Source: Cyclobacterium plantarum (lineage in GTDB: Bacteria > Bacteroidota > Bacteroidia > Cytophagales > Cyclobacteriaceae). From it: a DNA stretch of 64,000 nt. The DNA lies in contig NZ_JAANYN010000003.1 of NCBI RefSeq assembly GCF_011290685.1, positions 417,341 through 481,340 of the forward strand, given 5' to 3'. Made by a program: the position numbers and the translations under genes. Below, one piece after another: positions 18,381 through 27,810 of the stretch (position 1 is the first letter of the stretch; every line of letters begins with the position of its first letter). The notes beneath the pieces are model-generated. The model was not told the DNA's origin and did no database searches. It was given only the letters and a program-made list of their open reading frames with translations.

Positions 18381-19922
18381 ATGAAAAAGTTAACCTATAT
18401 CTATACACTAATCGCGCTTTTTTCATTCTCCTGTTCGGAGGATTATTTAGAGCGGGGTTCTTTGACTCAATTGGCGGAAGGTAACTTCTGGCAAAATGAA
18501 CAGGATGCACTTTTGGGCATCAATGGGATCTATGAGGTACTGCAGGACAGAGTGCTGTACAGCGGTAACCTGAATGGAATTGCAGGACTGCCCCAGCACG
18601 ATAGCTTTGCTGACAATTCCTTTAATAATTACAAGTTTGAAGGTCCGGGAAACTTTGTGGAGGGCAGAGCGGATCCTTCTTATGGCTTTTTCAATTCCTT
18701 TTGGACCGCGCTTTATAGAGGGATCGGAAGGGCAAATAATGCCCTGGTAAACATCAGAAACATTCCAAATGAAAATATTAATCAAGCCAATAAAGAGGCT
18801 TTGATCGGGCAGGTGCGTTTTCTCAGAGCGTTGTTTTACTTTCATTTAGCAGTGTATTTTGAAGATGTTCCTTTGATTGAGGAGTTTCAGACGCTGGAAG
18901 AATCCTATGTACCCAAGAATAACTATTCAGAAATCCAGACTTTTATCAATCAAGAATTGAGAGACGCTGCTGAAGTGCTTCCGGAAAGTTATCCCGAAAC
19001 ACAGTTTGGTTATGCCACCAAAGGAGCTGCATTGAGTCTTTTAACTCGATTTGAGTTGTATAATAAAAACTATGAAGAAGTAGTGCGTTTGACTTCGGAG
19101 ATCATGGGTTTAGGTTATTCCCTTCATCCGGATTATGGGCAGTTGTTTACTGAAAATGCCGAGCAATCTCCTGAGATTGTTTTTTCGGTACGCTTCATCC
19201 AGGATCAATCCAATAATGGAGAGACGTTCTCGTCCACTTACCTGGGAATTCCTAAAGTAAATGTGCAACCCATGCCAAATATGGTGGATGCCTATTTGGC
19301 AACTGATGGATTGCCGATTTCAGAATCACCCTTGTATGATCCAACGGATCGAAGGGCTAATCGGGATCCCCGCCTAGGTCATTCAGTCTATTTCGAGGGA
19401 GATATTTTCTTACTTTATCTCAATCGCCCGTTTAGAGGAAATACGGCTACTCGTTTTGGATTGAAAAAGTACGTTCGCAACGATGTATCGGCTGAAGGAA
19501 TCAATCCGGGGGCGCCGGGTGGACAGGATTTCTATGTGATCCGATATGCAGATGTTTTGCTGATGAGAGCCGAGGCTTTGGCAGAAACGGGCCAGTTAGC
19601 TGAAGTGTATGATTTGCTCGATCAGATCAGAATACGGGCAGGAATGCCAACTGTCACTGAAGTAAATGGGACTGGTTTAACTCCTGGCGAATTACTGGAT
19701 TTGGTGAAACTGGAAAGAAGAGTGGAGCTGGCCTTCGAAGGGCTTCGATTCTTCGATGTGAAGCGCTGGGCTGAGGTAGAGGAAGCCTACGCCCGGGCTG
19801 CGGCAGATCCGGTCGGTCCTTACAATCCTGAATACAGAGGCAGGAGATCAGAGGTGTTTGCTTTGCCACTTTCTGAATTAGATGCCAATCCAAATTTGGT
19901 CCAAAATCCCCTTTGGAATTAA
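18381..19922 (+). CDS. RagB/SusD family glycan-binding lipoprotein (partner of the SusC)
   Basis: Lid and binding subunit of the SusCD pair, 513 residues. Signal ends LFSFSC (Cys about 18). SusD features: NFWQNEQDALLGINGIYEVL near the N-terminus, LIGQVRFLRALFYFHLAVYFEDVPL in the TPR region, DFYVIRYADVLLMRAEALAE, ELAFEGLRFFDVKRW, and a terminal LDANPNLVQNPLWN. The start is 5 bases after the SusC stop, so the two are co-transcribed. A perfect intercistronic hairpin follows before the sulfatase gene. The glycan ligand cannot be read from sequence; the surrounding sulfatases point to a sulfated one. Confidence 0.95.
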   Translation: MKKLTYIYTLIALFSFSCSEDYLERGSLTQLAEGNFWQNEQDALLGINGIYEVLQDRVLYSGNLNGIAGLPQHDSFADNSFNNYKFEGPGNFVEGRADPSYGFFNSFWTALYRGIGRANNALVNIRNIPNENINQANKEALIGQVRFLRALFYFHLAVYFEDVPLIEEFQTLEESYVPKNNYSEIQTFINQELRDAAEVLPESYPETQFGYATKGAALSLLTRFELYNKNYEEVVRLTSEIMGLGYSLHPDYGQLFTENAEQSPEIVFSVRFIQDQSNNGETFSSTYLGIPKVNVQPMPNMVDAYLATDGLPISESPLYDPTDRRANRDPRLGHSVYFEGDIFLLYLNRPFRGNTATRFGLKKYVRNDVSAEGINPGAPGGQDFYVIRYADVLLMRAEALAETGQLAEVYDLLDQIRIRAGMPTVTEVNGTGLTPGELLDLVKLERRVELAFEGLRFFDVKRWAEVEEAYARAAADPVGPYNPEYRGRRSEVFALPLSELDANPNLVQNPLWN

Positions 19923-19952
19923 AAATATAGGGTTTATCATCATAGATGGATT

Positions 19953-19982
19953 CACCGCTCCTGTCTTTTGACAGGAGTGGTG
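19953..19982 (+). promoter_or_regulatory. Intercistronic hairpin between susD and the first sulfatase
   Basis: Thirteen-base arms, CACCGCTCCTGTC (19953-19965) and GACAGGAGTGGTG (19970-19982), pair fully with one G-U in RNA around a TTTT loop. No long T tract follows. It probably acts as a partial terminator or RNA-stabilising element that keeps susCD transcripts more abundant than the enzyme genes. That role is an inference; the stem itself is plain. Confidence 0.65.
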
Positions 19983-19996
19983 TATTAATTCTCACA

Positions 19997-21379
19997 ATGA
20001 AGAAAATTAGCTTTATTATTCTCCTTTCGGTTTTTTTCCTCGGTTCCGGTAAAGGACAGACTTCTCGGCCTAATATTGTCGTCATTCTGACCGATGATCA
20101 AGGCTATGCGGATGTGGGTTTCAATGGGAGTACCGAAATACCTACGCCCCATATTGACCGTATCGCAAAAAACGGGACGGTCTTCACCAATGGTTATGTA
20201 TCCTTTGCCGTCTGTGGCCCCAGTAGGGCAGGATTGATTACAGGTCGGTATCAGGATCGCTTTGGGTTCTCCCGAAATCCGCTGATGGCGCCCAGTGATT
20301 CCACGATGGGGATTCCCCAGTCTGAAGAAACCTTGGCAGAATTATTAAAAAAAGCCGGATATAAGTCTGGAGTTATAGGCAAGTGGCATCTGGGTGCACA
20401 TACAAGCCAACGACCCAATCAGCGGGGCTTCGACGAATTTTATGGCTTTCTATCGGGTGGCCATCGTTATTTTCCTGAGGAATATACACTCCAGGATTTA
20501 AGCCAGGTCAACTCTCAATACGATGCCTATCGAACCAAATTGCTCAAAAATTCAGCGCGGGTGGAGGAAACCGAGTATTTAACAGACGCTCTTTCCCGCG
20601 AAGCGGTGAATTTTGTAATAAAAAACCAACAGTCTCCTTTCTTTCTGTATTTGGCTTACAATGCCCCGCATGCCCCCATGCAGGCTACCCAAAAGTACCT
20701 GGACCGATTTCCGAATATTCAGAATAAAAAACGCCGGACTTATGCAGCCATGGTTTCCGCTGTGGACGATGGTGTGGGAAATTTATTGGATAAAATCGAG
20801 GAGCTGCGATTGAATGAAAACACCCTCATCTTTTTCCTTTCCGATAATGGAGGTCCGACCAAAGACAATGCATCGAGTAATGCACCGCTTCGAGGCTTTA
20901 AGGGAGATTTCTTTGAAGGAGGTATTCGAGTGCCTTTTGCCGTGCAATGGAAGGGCAAAATTCCTGCGGGTGTGACGTATGACCACCCGGTAATCTCACT
21001 GGATATCGTTGCCACTGCAGCCGAATTGGCAGGGGTCAACCCACAAAACGAGCTGGATGGAGTCAATTTGATTCCTTTCCTTACTGAAGTGCGAAGCGAT
21101 AGACCACACCAGGCACTATACTGGAGAAATTACGATGCCCAGCGATTTGCAGTAAGAGTATCCGATGAGAAACTGATTACAATGCCCGATCGGATTTTCC
21201 AGTTTAACCTTAAGAAGGACCTGAGTGAGAAAATGAACTTGCATCAGGAAAAGTCACCTGCTACCCAACGACTAAAGGCTTTGATAGAGGGCTGGAATAG
21301 TCAATTGGAAATCCCGCGTTTTTTGGGCTTGAGGCAGGAAGCGGAATATTCGCGCCTAAATCCAGATCGATTTAAATAA
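19997..21379 (+). CDS. Sulfatase (family S1), Cys-type
   Basis: Secreted arylsulfatase-like enzyme, 460 residues from the ATG at 19997 (an earlier in-frame ATG at 19946 would overlap the hairpin). Signal peptide KKISFIILLSVFFLGSGKG. Catalytic motif C73-G-P-S-R-A, where Cys73 is converted to formylglycine. Metal-binding and substrate parts: NIVVILTDDQGYADVG, GKWHLG, and LSDNGG. The C-terminal subdomain is short. It removes sulfate esters from sugars, probably in the periplasm. Maturation requires an anSME or FGE enzyme, which is not in this window. Third gene of the SusCD operon, 27 bases before the beta-helix gene. S1 subfamily, and therefore position specificity, not assigned. Confidence 0.94.
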   Translation: MKKISFIILLSVFFLGSGKGQTSRPNIVVILTDDQGYADVGFNGSTEIPTPHIDRIAKNGTVFTNGYVSFAVCGPSRAGLITGRYQDRFGFSRNPLMAPSDSTMGIPQSEETLAELLKKAGYKSGVIGKWHLGAHTSQRPNQRGFDEFYGFLSGGHRYFPEEYTLQDLSQVNSQYDAYRTKLLKNSARVEETEYLTDALSREAVNFVIKNQQSPFFLYLAYNAPHAPMQATQKYLDRFPNIQNKKRRTYAAMVSAVDDGVGNLLDKIEELRLNENTLIFFLSDNGGPTKDNASSNAPLRGFKGDFFEGGIRVPFAVQWKGKIPAGVTYDHPVISLDIVATAAELAGVNPQNELDGVNLIPFLTEVRSDRPHQALYWRNYDAQRFAVRVSDEKLITMPDRIFQFNLKKDLSEKMNLHQEKSPATQRLKALIEGWNSQLEIPRFLGLRQEAEYSRLNPDRFK

Positions 21380-21406
21380 ATAAAATAGAACTCTTAATTA
21401 ATTACA

Positions 21407-23050
21407 GTGTCAAAAATTAATTGTAACAAGCTACTCCTTTTTGGTTTTTTCCTGACAGTAAGTTTGTCTTTCAAGCTTTTAGGGGCGGATTACTATTTCC
21501 ACCCACGTACCGGCTTGGATGCTAATAATGGTTTGTCGCCGTCCCAGGCATTTCAGAGCCTTGCCAAAATCGATGATTTAAATCTCAATCCAGGTGACCG
21601 GATTTTTTTGGCTGCGGGAGAAGTGTTTTCTGGAAGTCTTATTATTCAGAACTTTCGCGGGACCCCGGATCAACCATTAATTATTGAACCCTTTGGGACC
21701 GGGAAGATGGCTAAAATCGATGCAGCAGGGCAGGAAGCCGGTGTATTGATAGAGAATGCAAGCTTTGTGAAAGTCAAAAAGTTGCACATTCAAGCAAATG
21801 GGCCTGGCGATACATCCGGAGACATACCCATGCGGGTGGGGGTCTTGATTCGTAGTACCAGGCCCGGCGTTATTACGTCGAATATCCAATTGGAAGGGCT
21901 GGAAATAGAGGAGGTGTTTTATGAATCTGCGGGCTATCAGCGCGGGGCGGCAGAGGTAAAAACGGCAAATGGAACCCAAAAATACGGCTGGGGCATCCGA
22001 TTAATCGCAAACGGAGAAAATCAACAGATAGAGCAGGTGGATATCAAAGACTGTAAAATCCGGAACCTGGCCCATACGGGCATCAAGCTCACCGGAAACA
22101 ATCAACAATCCATTCGGAATGTTTCCATCACGGGAAACCTGGTCGAAAAAGTGGGTGGACCGGGTATTCAGATGTCCGGCGTTAAATTTGTATATGTGGC
22201 TGAGAATCTCGTGAGTCACTCGGGAAGTGCCGATGATAGCCGAAAATGGGGCAGAGGCAGTGGGCTTTGGACTTGGGGAAGCTCTATGGTGATGATTGAA
22301 AAAAACCAATTTCTATACGCCAATGGACCGGGCGATTCTGCGGGTGCCCATATTGATTTCAACTGTGATAATATAATTCTGCAGTACAATCTAAGCGCAT
22401 ACAATGCAGGGGGTTTTTGTGAGATTCTGGGGAATAATTACAACTGCGCCTATCGATACAATGTCAGCATCAATGACGGTCATCGGATAAAAGGTGAAAA
22501 TGGGGCTTTCCAGGAGGGTAAAACCCTTTGGCTCAGTGGCTATCAAGGCAGCAAGAAGCCCAGAAAAGGTCCGGTCAATTCTTATATCTACAATAACACC
22601 ATTTATTTGAAAAAGGATATCGTATCCAAAATCGCCATTGACAACCGCTCCAAAGGGGTTTTGATTGCTAATAATATTTTTCATATCGAGGGAGAAAGCC
22701 GACTCGTGGCCGGAGATCAGTATAAATCCGATGATGAAATGGCTGGGGGCCTGGAGGAGGTGTTATTTAAAAATAATCTGTTTCTCCATCCAGATAATTG
22801 GCCCAAACAAGCCCTGATACAACCGGAAAATTCCCGATACGGGAATATGGAATTTACCAATCCGGGAGGCATGTCGCTGGAAGATTACATCCCTCAAAAA
22901 GTAGATTTACTTAGAGGAATTCCAATTCCTTTTTTGCCCTCAGACCAATTTGGATTGATCAATGGATTGAACTTAGAATACGATATTTTAGGGAATCTCC
23001 TTGGCGCAAATCCGGGTATAGGAGCCATTAAACCGATTGAAAAGCCATGA
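21407..23050 (+). CDS. Secreted right-handed parallel beta-helix protein
   Basis: 547 residues, starting at GTG 21407. Signal peptide LLLFGFFLTVSLSFKLLGA, then the usual opening of this class, YYFHPRTGLDANNGLSPSQAFQSL, followed by PGDRIFLAAGEVFSGSL. Repeating helix coils (PbH1) run from about 90 to 430: IENASFVKVKKLHIQA, IKDCKIRNLAHTGIKLTG, NVSITGNLVEKVGGPGIQMSG, FVYVAENLVSHSG, YIYNNTIYL, and VLIANNIFHI. This fold is shared by pectate, alginate and chondroitinase-B-type lyases, epimerases and several glycoside hydrolases. No clear catalytic set could be picked out, so the reaction is open. It is the only candidate depolymerase in the locus. Confidence 0.82.
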   Translation: MSKINCNKLLLFGFFLTVSLSFKLLGADYYFHPRTGLDANNGLSPSQAFQSLAKIDDLNLNPGDRIFLAAGEVFSGSLIIQNFRGTPDQPLIIEPFGTGKMAKIDAAGQEAGVLIENASFVKVKKLHIQANGPGDTSGDIPMRVGVLIRSTRPGVITSNIQLEGLEIEEVFYESAGYQRGAAEVKTANGTQKYGWGIRLIANGENQQIEQVDIKDCKIRNLAHTGIKLTGNNQQSIRNVSITGNLVEKVGGPGIQMSGVKFVYVAENLVSHSGSADDSRKWGRGSGLWTWGSSMVMIEKNQFLYANGPGDSAGAHIDFNCDNIILQYNLSAYNAGGFCEILGNNYNCAYRYNVSINDGHRIKGENGAFQEGKTLWLSGYQGSKKPRKGPVNSYIYNNTIYLKKDIVSKIAIDNRSKGVLIANNIFHIEGESRLVAGDQYKSDDEMAGGLEEVLFKNNLFLHPDNWPKQALIQPENSRYGNMEFTNPGGMSLEDYIPQKVDLLRGIPIPFLPSDQFGLINGLNLEYDILGNLLGANPGIGAIKPIEKP

Positions 23051-23336
23051 TGAAGATGCGAATGATCATTCAGGTCCGCTGCATTTTAGAGATGGGATTA
23101 GGGCGCTTCGGTATTCAAAATGATTACCACTTCTTTTTTCGAGAAAAGAGGATACAGCTATTCCCTACAGGAATCGATAGACTTCGGAGAATCCCGTTGA
23201 TGGAAAATACGTTTTCCTCCCAGCGGAATTTGACGAGACCTACCCCATCATCCCGCGGCAGCCTCTCCTTGATACATCCATCTATCTTTTAACAGATTCT
23301 GAAAAAAATATTTTAAAATCAAAACCTGAAAAATCC
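23049..23336 (+). pseudogene. Frameshifted coding relic between beta-helix and sulfatase genes
   Basis: No single frame is coding, but three consecutive segments are protein-like: DEDANDHSGPLHFRDGIRAL then RYSK (from 23049); MITTSFFEKRGYSYSLQESI then DFGES (about 23120-23193, frame shifted); and DGKYVFLPAEFDETYPIIPR then QPLLDTSIYLLTD (from 23199, first frame again). Adding one A in the AAAA run near 23117-23120 and removing one C in the CCC run near 23192-23194 joins them into one frame, which is also in frame with the sulfatase start at 23337. I do not recognise the protein. Either a decayed gene or base-calling errors in homopolymers. Confidence 0.45.
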
Positions 23337-24869
23337 ATGAAAATAACCCATATTTCCTCACTTGCATGTTTACTTTTGGGGGTACTTTTTTTAAGCTGTG
23401 GGCAGGCAAAACCCAATATTGTCTTCATCTACCTCGATGATCTGGGTTACGGGGATGTGAGTGCTTACGAAGCAGGCAGTTTAGAAACGCCCAATATGGA
23501 TCGCCTGGTCAATGGCGGCGTGAAGTTTACCAATGGTTATGCTTCCTCCGCCACTTGTTCCCCAAGCCGCTATGCGATTTTGACCGGAACCTATCCCTGG
23601 CGAAATGAGAATGCCAAAATTCTTCCCGGAACAGCTCCCTTGTTAATAGATGCAGCTCAGTATACGTTGCCAAGAATGCTTCAGGATCATGGCTATACGA
23701 CAGGAATTGTAGGCAAATGGCACCTGGGCCTGGGCTCAGGTGATGTCAACTGGAATGAGGAAATCAGCCCTGGACCTAATCAGGTAGGTTTTGATTATTC
23801 GTATATTTTGGCCGCTACACAGGACCGCGTGCCGACCGTATATATCGAAGATGGACAGGTAGTCAACCTGGATCCCAATGATCCCATTGAAGTAAGTTAT
23901 GAGGAAAATTTTCCAGGGGAGCCCACAGCCATCGACAATCCAGAACTAGTGGAAATGAAATGGCATCATGGCCATAATAACAGCATCATTAATGGTGTAC
24001 CGCGGATTGGATTTATGAAAGGAGGAGATGCAGCCAAGTGGAGCGATGTGGATATGGCGGATCACTTTTTGGAAAAAGCACAGCGCTTTGTCAGGGAAAA
24101 TGCGACCCTTGACCAGCCTTTCTTTTTGTATTACGCCCTTCAACAGCCCCATGTACCAAGAACACCCCATCCGAGATTTGAAGGAAAATCCGGTATGGGG
24201 CCTCGTGGGGATGTGATTTTAGAAGCTGATTGGGTCATTGGGGAATTTATGAAGACCCTGGAAGAATCTGAGATTTTGGAGCATTCGCTGATCGTATTTT
24301 CCAGCGATAATGGTCCCGTTTTGAATGATGGTTATTATGATAAGGCAGTAGAGAAGTTGGGGGATCATACTCCCACAGGTCCGCTGCGCGGCGGAAAATA
24401 CAGCTTGTTTGAAGCCGGCACCCGAGTTCCTTTTGCGACTTATTGGAAAGGGAGCATCGATCCGGGAGTGTCAGACGCCCTGGTAACTCAGATTGATTTG
24501 ATGGCCTCGATAGGAGCGCTGATCGGAGCGGAGGCAAAGGCTCCGGACAGTCAGAATTTATGGGAGACCTTTATGGGGAAAAGCCAAAAAGAACGCTCGG
24601 AATTTATTTTGGAAGCCACCACAAAAACTGCCCTTCGGGAAGGAGATTGGGTGATGATTCCGCCTTATCCCGGACCGGCTGTTCAGCATCAGGTGAATAT
24701 CGAATTGGGCAATGCGGAGGAATACCAGTTATATCATTTGGAGGAAGATATAGGCCAGCAGCATAATTTAGCCAAGCGTAATCCTGAAAAGTTGCGGGAG
24801 ATGATTAAAAAATTTGAAGAAATACGTGGCACATCCGGTAGTCGGATTCAACCACTAGAGTTGAAATGA
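23337..24869 (+). CDS. Sulfatase (family S1), Cys-type, lipoprotein
   Basis: 510 residues. Signal ends LLLGVLFLSC, a lipobox with Cys about 22, so the enzyme is probably membrane-anchored, unlike the first sulfatase. Formylglycine motif C74-S-P-S-R-Y-A-I-L-T-G. Other family blocks: NIVFIYLDDLGYGDVS, GIVGKWHLGLG, SDNGPVLNDGYYDK, and PLRGGKYSLFEAGTRVPF. Compared with the first sulfatase it has a long insertion around 140-220, typical of another S1 subfamily, so the two may attack different sulfate positions. It lies 3' of a frameshifted relic in the same operon. No maturase is present in the window. Confidence 0.94.
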   Translation: MKITHISSLACLLLGVLFLSCGQAKPNIVFIYLDDLGYGDVSAYEAGSLETPNMDRLVNGGVKFTNGYASSATCSPSRYAILTGTYPWRNENAKILPGTAPLLIDAAQYTLPRMLQDHGYTTGIVGKWHLGLGSGDVNWNEEISPGPNQVGFDYSYILAATQDRVPTVYIEDGQVVNLDPNDPIEVSYEENFPGEPTAIDNPELVEMKWHHGHNNSIINGVPRIGFMKGGDAAKWSDVDMADHFLEKAQRFVRENATLDQPFFLYYALQQPHVPRTPHPRFEGKSGMGPRGDVILEADWVIGEFMKTLEESEILEHSLIVFSSDNGPVLNDGYYDKAVEKLGDHTPTGPLRGGKYSLFEAGTRVPFATYWKGSIDPGVSDALVTQIDLMASIGALIGAEAKAPDSQNLWETFMGKSQKERSEFILEATTKTALREGDWVMIPPYPGPAVQHQVNIELGNAEEYQLYHLEEDIGQQHNLAKRNPEKLREMIKKFEEIRGTSGSRIQPLELK

Positions 24870-25117
24870 AAAGTTTTTCAGCTGTAAATGGTACCGTAAC
24901 AGTATCTACCTTGGGTTAACTGTTTTAAGAATGCAGGTATTTGGTTTAATCTGTCTCATAAAATTGATGGATGATACCAATAAGAACCGGTCCATTCCAA
25001 TGGATGATGGCATGTGCTATTTCTTTAGGCTCTAAGTGCCATTTTTTTATTTAGGAAGAAAAAAGTAGATTAGTCGGGTTAATTGTCTTTTATTCTATTC
25101 CTGTGAATTTACCCTTT

Positions 25118-26815
25118 ATGAACTTTCGGTATTACCATTACCTTTTTCTATGCGCTATTTCCTGGTCTTGTTCTTCCGGGGAGCCGAAATTGGAAGAACA
25201 AATTCCCATGGACCAGGTGGCACTGGGAAGTGGAGAAAATTTATTTGATACCCACTGCAGCAGCTGCCATGGATTTGAGCAGGACGGGATTGGTCCCCAC
25301 CTGGGTGGTATCACCCGGGAACAGCCACTAGATTGGCTCCGCAGCTTTATCAAAAACCCCACTGATGTAATCGAAAGCGGGGATGAGCGGGCCAAAGCTG
25401 TTTTTGAGCGATACAATACCTACATGCCTGCATTCGGACACCTGGAGGAGCAGGAAATCGACGCAATTATTGCCTACATGCACCAGTATCCGGCCCCGGC
25501 GGAGGTGGAAGGTTCTCGAGCTGATTCCATTTCAAACCCCATTTCTGAAGCCATTCCCCTCTCTGATCTCGTGGTAGAACTGGAATGGATCAGCACCATC
25601 CCTGCCTCTGCCGAAAACAAATCCAGGACCCGAATTGCCAAAATGGACTATCATCCGGTAACAGGCGACTTGTTCATCATGGATCTGCGTGGCAAAATGT
25701 ACCGTATGGAAGGCAAAGACACGGAAGTTTATCTGGACATGGAGCTGGAAATGCCCGAATTTATCAACGAACCCGGCCTGGCTACCGGTTTTGGTAGTTT
25801 TGCCTTTCATCCGGATTTTGGCAATAATGGCCTGCTGTATACCAGTCATACTGAAAAGCCGGGGACCGCTCCCGCAGAATTTTCTTACGGGGACAGCATC
25901 AAATCTACGCTGCAATGGGTGGTGACAGAATGGAAAACGGCACAGCCCCTGGAGGTGCCCTTTGAGGCAGAAAGTCGGGAGCTCTTCCGGATCGACATGG
26001 TGACGGGCATTCACGGCATGCAGGAGTTGACCTTCAATCCCCTTGCTCAAAAGGGAGAATCCGATTACGGCCTGCTGTATATTGGCATTGGGGACGGCGG
26101 AAGTGTAGGCGCAGGCCATGCCTGGGTTCCTCACGGGGCAGGCCAGGCATGGGGGTCTATCTTCCGTATCGATCCTTCCGGAACCAACAGCAGCAACGGG
26201 AACTATGGTATTCCCCCAGGCAATCCCTTTGTTAACGGGGAGGGAGCAGTCCCTGAAATTTATGCCCATGGTTTTCGCAATGCTCACCGGATTACCTGGA
26301 CCGCTGATGGGAAAATGCTGGCCACCAATATCGGCCAGGGACAGATTGAATCCCTGTACATTGTACAGCCCGGAGATGATTACGGTTGGCCTGTCCGGGA
26401 GGGACCTTTCGTGATCGAACCTGAAATGGATCTGAACCAGGTTTTTCCCTTGCCCGAAAATGATGCTGAGCTGGGCTATACTTACCCGGTAGCTATGTAT
26501 GACCATGATGAAGGCAATGCCATCTCCGGAGGCTATGAATACCAGGGGTCTGAAATTCCCGAATTGCAGGGCAAATACCTGTTTGGCGACATAGTTCATG
26601 GAAGACTGTTTTATGTGGAAACAGCGGATTTAGAGCGCGGTAGCCTGGCGCCGGTTTATGAATGGAAAGTGAGCTTTGAGGGAAACTCCATACCCCTTTC
26701 TGAACTCTCAGGAAGTAATCGGGTGGATTTGCGGCTGGCAAGGGACAAGGAAGGAGAAATGTACCTTTTTACCAAAGCTGATGGAAAGGTGTACCGCATG
26801 ACAGGAACCAGATAA
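25118..26815 (+). CDS. Cytochrome c / PQQ-type sugar dehydrogenase fusion protein
   Basis: 565 residues from ATG 25118; a GTG at 25103 is also in frame. The N-terminus looks like a lipoprotein or Sec signal (YLFLCAISWSC). Residues ~35-130 form a class I cytochrome c: haem site C47-S-S-C50-H51, likely axial Met103 in YMPAFG. Residues ~155-560 match the glucose/sorbosone dehydrogenase (GSDH) six-bladed propeller: GFGSFAFHPDFGNNGLLYTSH, LLYIGIGDGG, EIYAHGFRNAHRITW, and DDYGWPVREGP. Such fusions oxidise aldoses in the periplasm and pass electrons to the haem. Whether PQQ is the cofactor, and which sugar is used, is inferred from the family. Upstream gap 24870-25117 holds nothing obvious. The isomerase gene follows after 8 bases. 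Confidence 0.87.
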   Translation: MNFRYYHYLFLCAISWSCSSGEPKLEEQIPMDQVALGSGENLFDTHCSSCHGFEQDGIGPHLGGITREQPLDWLRSFIKNPTDVIESGDERAKAVFERYNTYMPAFGHLEEQEIDAIIAYMHQYPAPAEVEGSRADSISNPISEAIPLSDLVVELEWISTIPASAENKSRTRIAKMDYHPVTGDLFIMDLRGKMYRMEGKDTEVYLDMELEMPEFINEPGLATGFGSFAFHPDFGNNGLLYTSHTEKPGTAPAEFSYGDSIKSTLQWVVTEWKTAQPLEVPFEAESRELFRIDMVTGIHGMQELTFNPLAQKGESDYGLLYIGIGDGGSVGAGHAWVPHGAGQAWGSIFRIDPSGTNSSNGNYGIPPGNPFVNGEGAVPEIYAHGFRNAHRITWTADGKMLATNIGQGQIESLYIVQPGDDYGWPVREGPFVIEPEMDLNQVFPLPENDAELGYTYPVAMYDHDEGNAISGGYEYQGSEIPELQGKYLFGDIVHGRLFYVETADLERGSLAPVYEWKVSFEGNSIPLSELSGSNRVDLRLARDKEGEMYLFTKADGKVYRMTGTR

Positions 26816-26823
26816 GCAAAGTA

Positions 26824-27693
26824 ATGCAACAAATGGATCGGAGAAAATTAATAAAAAAAATGGGATTATTGGGAGCCCTGGCAGCTTTGAATCCGGTATT
26901 TGGGTATTCCAACAAAAGGCTTCCCACCCTCTCCATTGGTGCATGTGACTGGTCCATCGGAAAGACCTCCGATCCGGAAGCCTTTGCCCTGGCCAGGGAA
27001 ATCGGATTGGATGGGGTACAGGTAAGCCTGGGGACTGCACAAAACGACATGCATTTGCGGCAAGCTTCCGTGCAGGAAGCCTATATGAAAGCCTCCCGGA
27101 ATTCAGGAGTAGCCATTGCCAGCCTCGCCATTGGCGAATTGAACCGGGTGCCCTATAAATCGGCTCCGGAAACAGCCGCTTGGGTTTCAGACGCCATTGA
27201 TGTGGCCGGCGTTTTGGGATGCCAGGTGATTTTGTTGGCCTTTTTTGGAGAGGGGGATTTGAGGGGAGATGAAAAGGGCAAAGCAGAAGTAATCCGAAGA
27301 TTGAAAAAAGTAGCTCCGAAAGCAGAAAAAATGAATGTTTTCCTGGCCATTGAATCCTGGCTTTCTGCCGAAGAGCATCTGGAAATCATTCAGGCTGTAG
27401 GTTCCAGCCATGTGAAGGTGTATTATGATGTGGCCAATGCCACGGAAATGGGCTACGATATCTTCCGGGAAATGGAGTTGCTGGGGACTGATCACATATG
27501 TGAAATCCATTTTAAGGAAAATGGTAACCTGTTGGGGCAGGGCAAGGTCGACTTTAACCGGGTGAAATCTACCCTGGAAAAAATCGGCTATGGCAAATGG
27601 ATCATCATGGAAGGAGCTCTTCCCAAGGATGCTGCCATATTACCTGCCTACCAACAAAATCTGCAATTTGTCAGGCAACTTATTCAAAACTAG
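26824..27693 (+). CDS. Sugar phosphate isomerase/epimerase-like TIM barrel, exported
   Basis: 289 residues (a second start at 26833 gives MDRRKL). The N-terminus has a twin-arginine-like signal (RRKLIKKMGLLGALAALNPVFG), so export by Tat or Sec is likely. The rest is an AP endonuclease family 2/xylose isomerase-like TIM barrel with the usual metal-ligand positions: Glu in AIESW, Asp in YYDVANATEMG, His in EIHFKEN, and Glu in IIMEGALP. Members act on ketoses, keto-sugars or sugar acids. A periplasmic member directly after a sugar dehydrogenase suggests work on oxidised sugars, which is an inference. Eight bases separate it from the upstream gene. Confidence 0.87.
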   Translation: MQQMDRRKLIKKMGLLGALAALNPVFGYSNKRLPTLSIGACDWSIGKTSDPEAFALAREIGLDGVQVSLGTAQNDMHLRQASVQEAYMKASRNSGVAIASLAIGELNRVPYKSAPETAAWVSDAIDVAGVLGCQVILLAFFGEGDLRGDEKGKAEVIRRLKKVAPKAEKMNVFLAIESWLSAEEHLEIIQAVGSSHVKVYYDVANATEMGYDIFREMELLGTDHICEIHFKENGNLLGQGKVDFNRVKSTLEKIGYGKWIIMEGALPKDAAILPAYQQNLQFVRQLIQN

Positions 27694-27810
27694 CTTATGA
27701 AACCGAGCAGGAAGAGAACGCCACACAGTGGGATGCCCAGAGGGTCCAGATCACTATCGGGGGGAACATGCGAGATTCCAACTGACCATTAAAAATCAAA
27801 TTATAAACAG

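Noticed and set aside
25532-26599. Long open frame on the - strand opposite the cytochrome c/GSDH gene
   Set aside because: 355 codons but entirely antisense to a well-supported gene and without domain-like sequence; a product of its codon composition.
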